Position numbers and translations under genes: made by a program. DNA of 64,000 bases from assembly GCA_006503475.1 (NCBI GenBank), contig RSEH01000049.1, positions 102,938 through 166,937 on the forward strand. The letters run 5' to 3'. Each line of letters begins with the position of its first letter. Position 1 is the first letter of the stretch. The DNA is from Stentor roeselii (taxonomy: Eukaryota > Ciliophora > Heterotrichea > Heterotrichida > Stentoridae). This document shows positions 49,408 through 58,542 of this stretch, piece after piece. The notes beneath the pieces are model-generated. The model was not told the DNA's origin, ran no database searches, and saw only the letters and a program-made list of their open reading frames with translations.

Positions 49408-50508
49408 TTAGCTATTCGCCGTCTCGAAGTCCTTCATGAACTGCGCAAGAGCAGCAGCTCCTTCCATCGGCATTCCATTATAAACCGAGGCCCTAAGCCC
49501 TCCAACTGATCGATGCCCTGCAAGAGTCGAAAGTTTTACTTTTTCAGCTTCAGCTAAAAATTTCTTCTCAAGGCTTTCCCCGCCTTTGATTAAAAAAGGA
49601 ATATTCATCTTTGACCTATACCGAGGGTCAACTGGATTACTGTAAAATCCATTTGAAGCAGAAATGACGTCATAGACAAGTCCCGCTTTCTGAATGGCTT
49701 GAGTGTGAAAAGCTTCAAGTCCTCCATGTCTTTTCATGTAATCAAAGTAAAGCCCACACATATAAATCGAGAAGCAAGGAGGTGTATTGTAAAGAGAGTT
49801 GTTGTCAGCTTGAGTCTTCCAGTCACACATTGTTGGAGTGATTTTTAAAGAGTGACCTAAAAGGTCTTCCCTTACAATCACAATAGTAACACCAGCAGGT
49901 CCTGCATTTTTTTGAGCCCCTGCATAGACAACGGCGTGTTTACTGATATCGACTGGTTTACTTAAGAAGTTGCTGCTCATGTCAGCGACAATTGGAACAT
50001 TTCCTATCTTTTCAAGCATTTCTTCAGTCAAGTCGAATTCAAGTCCATGAATAGTTTCATTTGCACAGTAATGGAAATAAGCACTTTCTTGATTTACTGT
50101 CCAAGTACTTGCTTCAGGGACTGATGTGAAGTTAGTTGGTTTTCCTGAAGCTACTATTTGAACATCGCAGTACTTTGAAGCTTCTTGTGCTGCTTTTTCA
50201 CTCCAAGCGCCAGTCACCAGGTAACTTGCTGATGTTTTTTCTCGCAGAAGGTTGAGAGGAATGCAGGCGAATTGAAGGGAACCTCCTCCTTGCATTAGAA
50301 GGATTTTGTAGTTTGATGGAATGTTTAGAAGGTCTCGAAGGTCTGACAGGGCCTTGTTGTGCACTGTCTCGAAGGGCTTGCTTCGATGAGACATCTCCAT
50401 TATGCTCATTCCTGTGTTTGAGAAATTCACTAACTCGCGTTGTGCCGTTTCTAACACCTCCACTGGAAGCATTGACGGACCTGCCGAGAAGTTGAATATT
50501 CTTTCCAT
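49408..50508 (-). CDS. serC: Phosphoserine aminotransferase
   Basis: 366 residues from MERIFNFSAGPSMLP, the standard N-terminus of SerC/PSAT1. It carries the PLP-binding Lys in VYAGAQKNAGPAG (about residue 198), MQGGGSLQFA, MSSNFLSKP and the C-terminal HRSVGGLRASVYN. The enzyme converts 3-phosphohydroxypyruvate and glutamate to phosphoserine and 2-oxoglutarate in serine synthesis. An upstream in-frame ATG (50529) would add seven residues; the family alignment favours 50508. It is a housekeeping metabolic gene among signalling genes. It has a G-free leader upstream, and the DYRK gene begins 17 bp after its stop. Confidence 0.97.
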   Translation of the reverse strand: MERIFNFSAGPSMLPVEVLETAQRELVNFSNTGMSIMEMSHRSKPFETVHNKALSDLRDLLNIPSNYKILLMQGGGSLQFACIPLNLLREKTSASYLVTGAWSEKAAQEASKYCDVQIVASGKPTNFTSVPEASTWTVNQESAYFHYCANETIHGLEFDLTEEMLEKIGNVPIVADMSSNFLSKPVDISKHAVVYAGAQKNAGPAGVTIVIVREDLLGHSLKITPTMCDWKTQADNNSLYNTPPCFSIYMCGLYFDYMKRHGGLEAFHTQAIQKAGLVYDVISASNGFYSNPVDPRYRSKMNIPFLIKGGESLEKKFLAEAEKVKLSTLAGHRSVGGLRASVYNGMPMEGAAALAQFMKDFETANS

Positions 50509-50809
50509 TATTAGCCATGAATATTTCATTGTTTGCTTGTGGATTGGAAATGGAGTGTGGATTGATTTTTTAGGGTTTTGGGGGGAAATTAGGGGTAATT
50601 TTAGAGGGAAGGAGATTTGATTTGAGAGAGTTTGTAAATTGATTAATGGGATTTTTTTGGATTTTTTTTAGTTTTTAGGGTTTTTTGGATTTTTTTGGGA
50701 TTGGAGTGGCTTAATTTATGACTTTCTTATAAGTATGATAATTATTTACTAGTAATTCCTTTGCTGATACTTTATGTTTATTTTACAGGTTAATAAATAA
50801 CTTACATTA
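50509..50809 (-). promoter_or_regulatory. Intergenic with a completely G-free leader of serC
   Basis: 301 bp. On the serC coding strand 50709 down to 50537 (173 bases) has no G at all (no C on the + strand), with CCCTAAAAAC and ACCCCTAATTTCC strings. The remaining part near the ARF-like gene is ordinary AT-rich DNA. Confidence 0.65.
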
Positions 50810-51321
50810 TTAAACTCGTGTCTTTGTCTTTTCTTGTATGAAGCTAAAACAGTCATTCACTCTTTCCTTTGTAATGGAGTTTCCTAAGATGATTTTAAAA
50901 GGTTGAGAGATTTTCCTCTTGTCCAATTCCAACGCTCTCTTCAAATCGTCCTTTGAAACACTTCCAGGTTGGTCATGTTTATTAAAAAAAAACGAAATTG
51001 GCTTATTTTTCAACATCGGGTGTTTGAAAAAATCATGAATCACGTCCTTCACCAAAAAAATCCTGTCTTTGTCAGTGCAGTCAATCATGAATATCACGCC
51101 AATTGCATCTGCTGTGAAAAAATCCCACATTTGGCGATATCGATAACCTCCTCCACAGTCGTAAACTATTCCTTTCCCGCCTTGAGGTAAAAGAATTTCA
51201 AGAATCTCGAAACCTAATGTGGGGTATGTTTCGATGATTCCGTCTTGGGGAGCGTTCTTGAAATGGGTCATCATTGTTGATTTACCTGAATGGTCCAGAC
51301 CGACGAGAAGGACTGACATCA
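50810..51321 (-). CDS. Divergent ARF-like small GTPase
   Basis: 170 residues starting MMSVLLVGLDHSGKSTM. The P-loop GLDHSGKS, switch-I PTLGFE and base-recognition NKHD are clear and place it in the ARL group. Switch II is altered: the usual WDxGGQ is YDCGGGYRYR, so the catalytic Gln is missing. The start sits right at the first beta strand, with no amphipathic N-terminal helix and no Gly2. An upstream start codon (51355) would add only a short peptide and is less likely. Such changes predict slow or no GTP hydrolysis and no classic membrane insertion. It could be an ARL-like effector or a degenerate member. Confidence 0.82.
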
Positions 51322-51433
51322 TTTTATTTATTAAGAGGATTCTATGATTCCTCAAAATACCCTAAACTGAATCACCAAATTGAAAAATCTCCTCCAAAGC
51401 CATCCTCTTACCATACACTAAAAAGCATAAATC

Positions 51434-54400
51434 TTAATTTCCTAGATCTTCTCTCGACAAATTTTTCTTCAAAGTACTACTCGTTCCATAATTCCTAACC
51501 CTAGGTGAGTCAGTAGTCGAATTAGTAGGAGTGGACCTTCCACTTTTCGCACCTCCAAACTTATACTCATCAAAACTAAGTCCACTTTCACTTTTTTTAT
51601 TTCCCCTCGGCCTGGGAGTCCTTAATCTTTCAATTTCCCTTTTATACTCCTCTTGTTTTTTCATCAAATAATTCGCCTGCTGCTGAGCTTCAGTGACTCT
51701 TGCAAGAATTTCATCTTTTTCAAGAGCCCACTTGACCCTTTCCTTTTCCGCCTGAAGGAAAATCTGTGACTTTTGTTGATCAATTTCTTTGATTTTCTTA
51801 TCACTTTCATTGATTTTACTTTTCCATTCATCTCTTTCCTTTGAAAACTTCTCAATAATCGCATTAAGTGCTGATTCTTTAGAGTGCTTTTCGAACTGAA
51901 TATCTTTCAGGTACTTTTTTTCATTTTCCACATGATTCTGTAGTTTTTTCTCAAAAGCAGCAGCTGAATTAAGCCTTTCACGTCTTTCAGTATCAAGATC
52001 TTCAGTTAAAGTTTGAAGATTTCTTTCAAGTTGTCTATTTTTATCCCTTATTTCCTTTATAGTGAGTTCATATCTATTTTGCATGTCATTCATCTGTGCA
52101 TTATACCGAGTTTCAAGACTTGAAATTAAAGTACTTGCGCTATTTTCTTGTTTTTCTCTTTCACTGCTATGTTTTTTCTTCAACTCGTCAATGATCTGGT
52201 CGAACTTCTCCTGAGCGGCCGTCATTTCTTTTCTCGAATAATCCCGTTGTTGAATTAAAAAGTTGAACTTATTCTCCCAGAGATTTTTGTCTCTATCATA
52301 AGTTTGTTGCTTGGCAGTTACTTCTCGTTCAAGTTTTGAAATTTGAAGCTTTAAACTTTCACTTTCGCCTGAAGTTGAAGGAAGTGGCTGAGGGGAGCAG
52401 GTGCTTAGTTGATTTTGAAGGGATTGAATGGACTCTTGGTAGTATTGCTCGATTTCTAAACGTTTACGCTCTGAGTAGTTTAGTTTCTCTTCTAAAACGG
52501 CTCTTTCACGCTCGAAGGCTGAGGTTTGTTTGGAATGAGTCGATTCCAGGCTTTTTAAGGTTTTTTTCTTTTCTTCGAGTTTTTTTGAAAGGACTTCTTT
52601 TTCTTTTTCTAGACGTTGGAGGTTGAAGGTGTTGAAAACTGTTGAATTTTCTTTTGTGGAACTTGTTGATTCTTTTAAACGCTTTTCCAGGTCGGATACG
52701 GTTTCTTGAAGGTCTTTTACACGTTGGTTTAGCAGGTCGTTTTCGTTTGTTGCTAGGGCTAGGTCTCTTTTGGACTTGTTTGTGGATTTCGTGTGCTCGT
52801 TGTAAATGTTTTCGTATTTTTCGTTGATTTGTAAGAATTTTTCAGTTAGTTCGGATTTTTCTTTTGTTGATTTGCATGATAGGTCTTCCAATTCTTTAGT
52901 CTTTCCCTGCAAAGCCGCGACATTTTTTTCGAGTTCATATTTCTGCGAAATAATAACACGCTCCTTACCAGCGAGTTCATCAGTAAGTCCCTCTAATTTC
53001 TTGATAAGTTCTACTTTTTGCAAGGTGTTACTTTCCATGATCTCAGCAACTTCCTTAGAATGAGCTTGACTAGCATTTGCCATTTGTTCCTTAAGTCCAG
53101 CAATATAAGTATCAAGATTATTCATTCTTTCAGCATTAATTGCAAGACTTTCATTTAAATTCTTCATTTCATTCGCGTAGTAATTTTCCATCTCAGAAAA
53201 CTCCTCGTTTAAAGAAGCTATGTCCTCCAAATATGAAGATTTTTCGCTGCTTAGTCTTTCCTGTAACTCTTCTACAGTTTCACTGAGTCTTTTTTCGAAT
53301 TTTGCCCTTTCATCTAAGATTTTTTGCTCAAGACGACTTTTTTCTTGCTCGAAAAAAGTCTTCAGCTGGCTTATGTGAAGATCGCTTTTTGCTTTCATGT
53401 TTTCGATGTCGTCGGAGTTTGATTTAATCAGTTGTTCGACTTCTTTTTCTAGTTCTGATACTCGCATACGAAGTCTGGGGTCTTCTTCATTTTCAGCTCG
53501 ACTGGCCAGATCAGCTAAAAGTTTACTCTTAATCGCTAAAGCCTCATTAAGCGAATCCTTCAAGGCCTTTTCCTTATACGTAAAGTCATTTCTTTCCAGT
53601 TTCAACTTCAACTCAAGTTCATTTTTGGCATCAAGCAAATCATCAATGCGACTATTCAACAATACCTTTTCAGTTTCATGATCTTTAGCAATTCGAGCAA
53701 GTTCTTCAGACTGTTCAGCTTTAATCTTCTGTAAATTATCAACTTTAACAGGTTCTTTTGTATCAAAATTAAAAAATCTAGCTTCAAAGTTCCTCTTCTC
53801 CTCAGCTCTCCTCGATTTCTGCTCATCAATCTCCTGCTCTAAAAATTCAATTTTCTGAGTAAAAATCGCAGAATCCTGAGAAGCTTTTTCTTGAAGTCCA
53901 CGAAAATCATCTTCTAAATTTTTCACTTTTTTTTCACTTTCCTCAAGTTTCACTCGCAATCTGAAGATTTCTTGTTGTTTGTCCTGATCAAGAACAGCAA
54001 GTTTTCCTGAAACTTCATCTTCTTTTTGTTTTAACTTCCTTGAAAGCAGTTCTATTTGAGAGTTAAGGTCGGACTTCTGTGAATTCCAGTCAATTTGGCT
54101 TTCAGTTAAATTTTGTTTCAGTTCTTCTAAAATCGATTCTTTTGTATCAAGCTCAGATTCCAAGTCTTTCAAATCTTGCGACTTTGAATCAAGTTTTTCT
54201 TGAAGCTTTGCAACAAGTCCTTCGTATTTTACTTGTAAAGTCTTGGCAGAGGCTTGATTTTCATTTTTTATTTCTTTCATCTTTTCATTGCTGCCTTTTT
54301 CTCGAGTTTTGAGGTCTTCCAAGGCATTTTCAAGGATTTTTATCTTTTGAGTAGCTAAGGCTTTTTCTTCATCGACTTCTGAGCGTTTTCTGAGTAGTTC

Positions 54401-56140
54401 TCTTTCAAGTTCCTTGATTTTTTCTAGATATTCCGCGTTTTTCGAAGAAAAACGCTCGACTTCTGCTTGGTTCTTTAGTTTTAAGGTCTCAGTTGACTCG
54501 CGGACGGAGGTTTCAAGTTTTTCTCTGTCCATCATGAGACTAGCGACTTGTTCTCGAAGAGCTTTTTCCCTTGCTAGAAGTTCAGAGCGTTCACTGGTGA
54601 AGAGTGAAGAAGACTTTTGAAAGGCGTTTTTTTCTTGAATTAATTGATCAGAAGTTGATTTTAAGTCTTTTTCAAGACGTGAGATGTGCTCAGATGTCAG
54701 GTCTTTGTGAACCATTAACTCGTTAGTCACGCCGTGAAGAGTGACTTCGCTGAATCGAAGGAGTTTTTCTTTGTAGAACTCTAAAAAAGTCTCCTTTTTA
54801 GGATTTCCTGGAAGTCTTTCGAAGTCCTTTTCGAGAAGTTTTAAATGTTTGTCAAATTCTTGAAGAGATGGAGAACCGGATTCTTTTAGTTTCGCTTCGA
54901 TGCGGTCGAAGGCGTCTTTTAAAAAGGAAGTTGACTCTTTACGAATGATTGAAAAATTTTCTTCTTTAAAAATAGCAGCTTTTGAACTGATAAATGCGAG
55001 AAGGTCATTCAGGACTTTCGGGTCTTCAACCACTAAAAAGTTCTTCAAATGTGAAACTGCTTCATTTTTCGCTTTTTTATGAGTTTTTTTGAAGTTTTCG
55101 TCTGAAAGTGGTGTTTTTTTAAAGACGATCATATTTTTCTCATAGATTTCTTTAGCTTCATCCATAGCTTTTTTATTCTGCAACTTGCAGACCAAAGTCC
55201 AACTCGACTCAATATTAGGAACGACTCCATTATTCATAGCATCAATATAAGAATCCACAAGATTCGAGAACATCTCTCCATTAAGTTCCTTTCCATTCAA
55301 ACTTTTCGCCTGTACCTTGAAAATAACCTTTTCCCTCAAAAGATGCACCTGCTGAACAAACTCAGTTCTTAAAGTTTCCAATTCCATATTATCCAAATTC
55401 TGCAAGTCCTGTTCTCTTTCAATAGGTCTGACAAGTGTAGTGCAATCACGACTTTTAAAGAATTCAACAAGACACTTTCGGATTTTATTCTTTTCATTGT
55501 TGCCTGTTTCCAGTTGTTGTAAGGCTTTTTCAAGATATTCTTTAGGACTGATTGGCTGGTTCTCGCTGTTGACGAGTCGTAAGGTGAAGTCTCGCACGAC
55601 CCACATGAATTCAGGGAAGTATTCCGAGTAACTCACCCCTGAGGCTCCTGAACTGTTTAAGTGGATGTGCTTTGTGATGTTCACTACAAGGCTTAAGTTT
55701 GAAAGAGCGTTTTCGTCTATTGCGCCTACGGAGTTGTAAACGAAATATGAACTTAAAAGCACTGCAAGAGAAAAGATTCGCGTGTCGTGGTCTGTTGATT
55801 CGTCTAAAGCTCCAATTCCTTCGGAGTCGATTATTAGGATTGAACATGGACGACCGTCTTTTGTACGACCTTGAACTGCGAATGGCCAAATCCATAGACC
55901 TTTTGTGCAGGCGTTCACTGTTGGACCTACTGCGAAACCATTTCGCCGGTTGAGAAATACTCGATTTAGCAAATAAGACTTACCTGTTCGATATCTCCCA
56001 GCTACTGAAATCACGCCGATGGGTGCAGGTAAAGTTTTAAGGAAGTCGACAGCTTTAGGGTTGATATCGAAGAGACGGCTGCTGCTGCTGTACATGATTA
56101 AAGGAATCGCTCTCATTGATTCGAATGCCGGGTCAGTCAT
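51434..56140 (-). CDS. Giant guanylate-binding-protein-like GTPase with long coiled coil
   Basis: 1568 residues, one exon. The N-terminal GBP GTPase domain (about 20-290) has the P-loop GRYRTGKSYLLNR (Gly48-Ser55), switch GPTVNACTKGLW, IIDSEGIG (106-110) and the GBP base motif VVRDFTL. A helical region follows (about 290-480), then more than 900 residues of continuous coiled coil, and a basic Ser/Arg-rich tail. Animal GBPs are about 600 residues; long-tailed versions occur in protists and plants. They are dynamin-like GTPases that act on membranes. The coiled coil suggests a tether or filament. The stop lies 112 bp from the start of the co-directional ARF-like gene. Confidence 0.9.
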   Translation of the reverse strand: MTDPAFESMRAIPLIMYSSSSRLFDINPKAVDFLKTLPAPIGVISVAGRYRTGKSYLLNRVFLNRRNGFAVGPTVNACTKGLWIWPFAVQGRTKDGRPCSILIIDSEGIGALDESTDHDTRIFSLAVLLSSYFVYNSVGAIDENALSNLSLVVNITKHIHLNSSGASGVSYSEYFPEFMWVVRDFTLRLVNSENQPISPKEYLEKALQQLETGNNEKNKIRKCLVEFFKSRDCTTLVRPIEREQDLQNLDNMELETLRTEFVQQVHLLREKVIFKVQAKSLNGKELNGEMFSNLVDSYIDAMNNGVVPNIESSWTLVCKLQNKKAMDEAKEIYEKNMIVFKKTPLSDENFKKTHKKAKNEAVSHLKNFLVVEDPKVLNDLLAFISSKAAIFKEENFSIIRKESTSFLKDAFDRIEAKLKESGSPSLQEFDKHLKLLEKDFERLPGNPKKETFLEFYKEKLLRFSEVTLHGVTNELMVHKDLTSEHISRLEKDLKSTSDQLIQEKNAFQKSSSLFTSERSELLAREKALREQVASLMMDREKLETSVRESTETLKLKNQAEVERFSSKNAEYLEKIKELERELLRKRSEVDEEKALATQKIKILENALEDLKTREKGSNEKMKEIKNENQASAKTLQVKYEGLVAKLQEKLDSKSQDLKDLESELDTKESILEELKQNLTESQIDWNSQKSDLNSQIELLSRKLKQKEDEVSGKLAVLDQDKQQEIFRLRVKLEESEKKVKNLEDDFRGLQEKASQDSAIFTQKIEFLEQEIDEQKSRRAEEKRNFEARFFNFDTKEPVKVDNLQKIKAEQSEELARIAKDHETEKVLLNSRIDDLLDAKNELELKLKLERNDFTYKEKALKDSLNEALAIKSKLLADLASRAENEEDPRLRMRVSELEKEVEQLIKSNSDDIENMKAKSDLHISQLKTFFEQEKSRLEQKILDERAKFEKRLSETVEELQERLSSEKSSYLEDIASLNEEFSEMENYYANEMKNLNESLAINAERMNNLDTYIAGLKEQMANASQAHSKEVAEIMESNTLQKVELIKKLEGLTDELAGKERVIISQKYELEKNVAALQGKTKELEDLSCKSTKEKSELTEKFLQINEKYENIYNEHTKSTNKSKRDLALATNENDLLNQRVKDLQETVSDLEKRLKESTSSTKENSTVFNTFNLQRLEKEKEVLSKKLEEKKKTLKSLESTHSKQTSAFERERAVLEEKLNYSERKRLEIEQYYQESIQSLQNQLSTCSPQPLPSTSGESESLKLQISKLEREVTAKQQTYDRDKNLWENKFNFLIQQRDYSRKEMTAAQEKFDQIIDELKKKHSSEREKQENSASTLISSLETRYNAQMNDMQNRYELTIKEIRDKNRQLERNLQTLTEDLDTERRERLNSAAAFEKKLQNHVENEKKYLKDIQFEKHSKESALNAIIEKFSKERDEWKSKINESDKKIKEIDQQKSQIFLQAEKERVKWALEKDEILARVTEAQQQANYLMKKQEEYKREIERLRTPRPRGNKKSESGLSFDEYKFGGAKSGRSTPTNSTTDSPRVRNYGTSSTLKKNLSREDLGN

Positions 56141-57555
56141 TTAAATATTATGGAAAGATTAAAGAACATCCAAATCATGATTCATTTTCCAACAAAGACA
56201 TAACTATATTCATTAAACTTGAGTCAATGTTTAATAGTTTTAACTATTGATCAAACATCTAAATAAGAAATAACTAAAATCAACCCTCATTCAAATTCTT
56301 CCATTAAAACTTCTAATAGTATATCACAAAATGACTGACAAATATTATCATAAAGCAGCCTTCAATCGCCTGACAGTGATCAATTAGTCTACTCATTTAA
56401 TACCTCGCAGAATAATTAATCACTATTTTTGTAATTACTTGAATCAAGGCTAAAGATTAGATTTTACCAAAGACCCTTCACATTCAAGTGGTGTTCTAAA
56501 GAAATTTCATGAGCATAGTGTTGATTTCTTGAGGAATATACGGTTTTATCATTGACTGATGCAGTATCACGGCCACCACTGTGAACTGAGTCTCAATCCA
56601 GTGTTTATTTGATTCATCGATTGCCTGCAAAGTTCCATTTTCCATTCGAAAAAGCTCAACCTGGAATTTTGATAGGGCTTTCCAGGATTTTTCTAAGTCT
56701 GCTGATCAAAGTGGTCTTCGATGCCAAAGACTATCTTAAAATTTGAACCTATGATTTTATAATAGCCACATTTTTGTTAGACATGTCATAGATATTTATA
56801 TTATTTAAAGAAATTACTTGATATAATTGTGATAAGTAATGATTTCAATCTGTTTCATGTAAATTCTATCTAAGGCAATATAAAAAATGTTTAAGTTTAA
56901 GAGAGAAGAAATGATTGGAATTGTGAATTTTAAATTGTTCAAAGATTCGGAGATTTTTCATGATTTGGTGCTGACTGAAGGGTTTTGAATGGATTTAATT
57001 GGTAGATTATAGGTTGAATACAAATAGAGGATTACAGGGAAAATTTTAGGTTTAGTTTTATGGTTTTTTTGTGATTAATGCTTTTAAAAGTTTGATTTTC
57101 CTGCACAATAGAAAATGATTGGAATTTTCAAAGAATTAATAAATTTGGTATAAGTAGGTATAATTAATCCACAATATAGAAAATAGTATAAGGTAGTTTA
57201 GTAAGTAATAAGAATTTTTCTTGAGAAGGAAAAATGGTTTAAATTGAACTCTCAGATTGGAATTCGAAGAAATTTTGAAGATTAAACTTAAGAAATTTTG
57301 ATTTTTAGCTGATTTTGATATATAAGTATAGAAACTTATTCATCATTCTCTAATGAAAAAATATTTACTTTCTGAAACTTTTCTGAAACTAATTCCTCAA
57401 TCTTTTAATAAAGCTTAGATTCCTTTATGAATTCTTCAAATACATATTAATATAGTAATAAATTTCTACCTTTTTTCACGAGTAATTAAATATCTTAGTC
57501 TACATATTCAAATACTCTTACATCTAAAACTCATTGAAAATGATAATTAACTAGC
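56141..57555. other. Intergenic containing a decayed globin copy
   Basis: 1.4 kb, AT-rich. The only coding-like segment is the hemoglobin pseudogene at 56496-56753. Nothing else is recognised. Confidence 0.5.
56496..56753 (-). pseudogene. Decayed truncated-hemoglobin paralogue
   Basis: The minus strand reads KIVFGIEDHFDQQT, then a frameshift, then SWKALSKFQVELFRMENG and TQFTVVAVILHQSM, ending LMKFL and TAG at 56496-56498. This aligns with the intact globin 0.8 kb away (NPVFIGKDI, KYQVEFF, SQFCVVAVMLHQTM). The upstream flank also aligns: both copies have AATGTGGCTAT followed by an AT box and AGGTTC. In the dead copy the start codon is destroyed and about the first third of the coding sequence is missing. 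The proximal-His region is lost too. It is a tandem duplicate that decayed. Confidence 0.8.
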
Positions 57556-57915
57556 CTAAAGTCCAACTATGCTAGGCTTCAACGAACTTGCGAGGTCCAT
57601 GACCGCCATATGGATATCAACCGGAATGCTCATTTCCCTCATAGTCTGATGCAACATGACAGCAACAACACAAAACTGACTTTCAGTGATTCCCAAGCCA
57701 GTGTGAGCAGCGACAATGCTCCTTCCAGTATAAGGAGTCCCACTTCCCAAAGCAGTCGAAAAGAACTCAACCTGATATTTTTTGACCTTTGCAATATCTT
57801 TTCCTATAAACACAGGGTTCGTCAAAGGACTGGCCAAGACCTTTGCATAAAAATTGTCAATCAAAGCAGTGACTGCCTTGTTGCCTCCGACTCTCTGAAA
57901 CATCGAACCTGCCAT
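57556..57915 (-). CDS. Truncated hemoglobin (group I type)
   Basis: 119 residues, the usual size of a 2-on-2 globin. It has FQRVGGNKAVTALIDNFYAKV with a Tyr at the B10 position (Tyr23), NPVFIGKD, the proximal His71 in VAAHTGLGITESQF and the conserved helix-H end. It binds haem and O2 or NO. Ciliates such as Paramecium and Tetrahymena carry group I truncated hemoglobins. The promoter-side sequence GGCTATAAATAAAG is next to the ATG. A decayed copy with the same flank lies downstream on the same strand. Confidence 0.93.
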   Translation of the reverse strand: MAGSMFQRVGGNKAVTALIDNFYAKVLASPLTNPVFIGKDIAKVKKYQVEFFSTALGSGTPYTGRSIVAAHTGLGITESQFCVVAVMLHQTMREMSIPVDIHMAVMDLASSLKPSIVGL

Positions 57916-58542
57916 ACTTTATTTATAGCCACATTTAAAACTTCCTAATCATATTTTTGAATCATAATAGTGAACTTTTAGAATAAGTTAAGTCTTAGTT
58001 TGGACAGATTTAGAAGAATTGGTTTTTTTATAGGAATGTGGAATGATTCAAGAGAATAATTTTTAAGTGAATTTTGATCAAGGTCAGAAATTCGCTAAAT
58101 CTTGCATTTGGTAGAGGGAAGAAACTCTGAATGAGAAGGAAGTCTCGGTTTGATGTGGTGAAATTGAAGGAACCTCAAGAAAAGCTTCCATATTTTAGCA
58201 TGTTTAAATAGGCCATTCTCAGAAAGGACTTTATGAAGCCTAGTTGACAAGGATAGCTGTAGGATTCTTTGCAAGGTAACTAGAAGTTTGATTTAAACTA
58301 AAAGCGATTTCTGAAGTTTCTTCCAACACCCTCCACATCAATATTCCACTAATCCTCATGATAAATTTAAATTCAATCAGAACCCTTCTAATCAAAACCT
58401 TCCTCTTCCACCCCTTCATTAAACCCTTAATTTCCAAAGCCACTCCTAATAAAAAATATGAAAAACTCTAAATTCAACGATTTTCTCCACAATTAAATCA
58501 AATAAAATTAATCTGAACTAAAATAAACAATCCTCTATTACC
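57916..58542. other. Intergenic, no convincing gene
   Basis: 627 bp. A minus-strand frame at 58240-58443 lacks an ATG start, shows no family signal and is not called. Otherwise AT-rich. Confidence 0.4.

Noticed and set aside
52336-55953. Several open frames antisense to the GBP coiled coil
   Set aside because: A Lys/Glu-rich coiled coil gives Ser/Phe/Leu-rich open frames on the opposite strand. No domains or start context were found.
58240-58443. 67-codon minus-strand frame after the DYRK gene
   Set aside because: It starts with GTG, not ATG, has no recognisable motif and lies in AT-rich spacer. Possibly debris, but not supportable.
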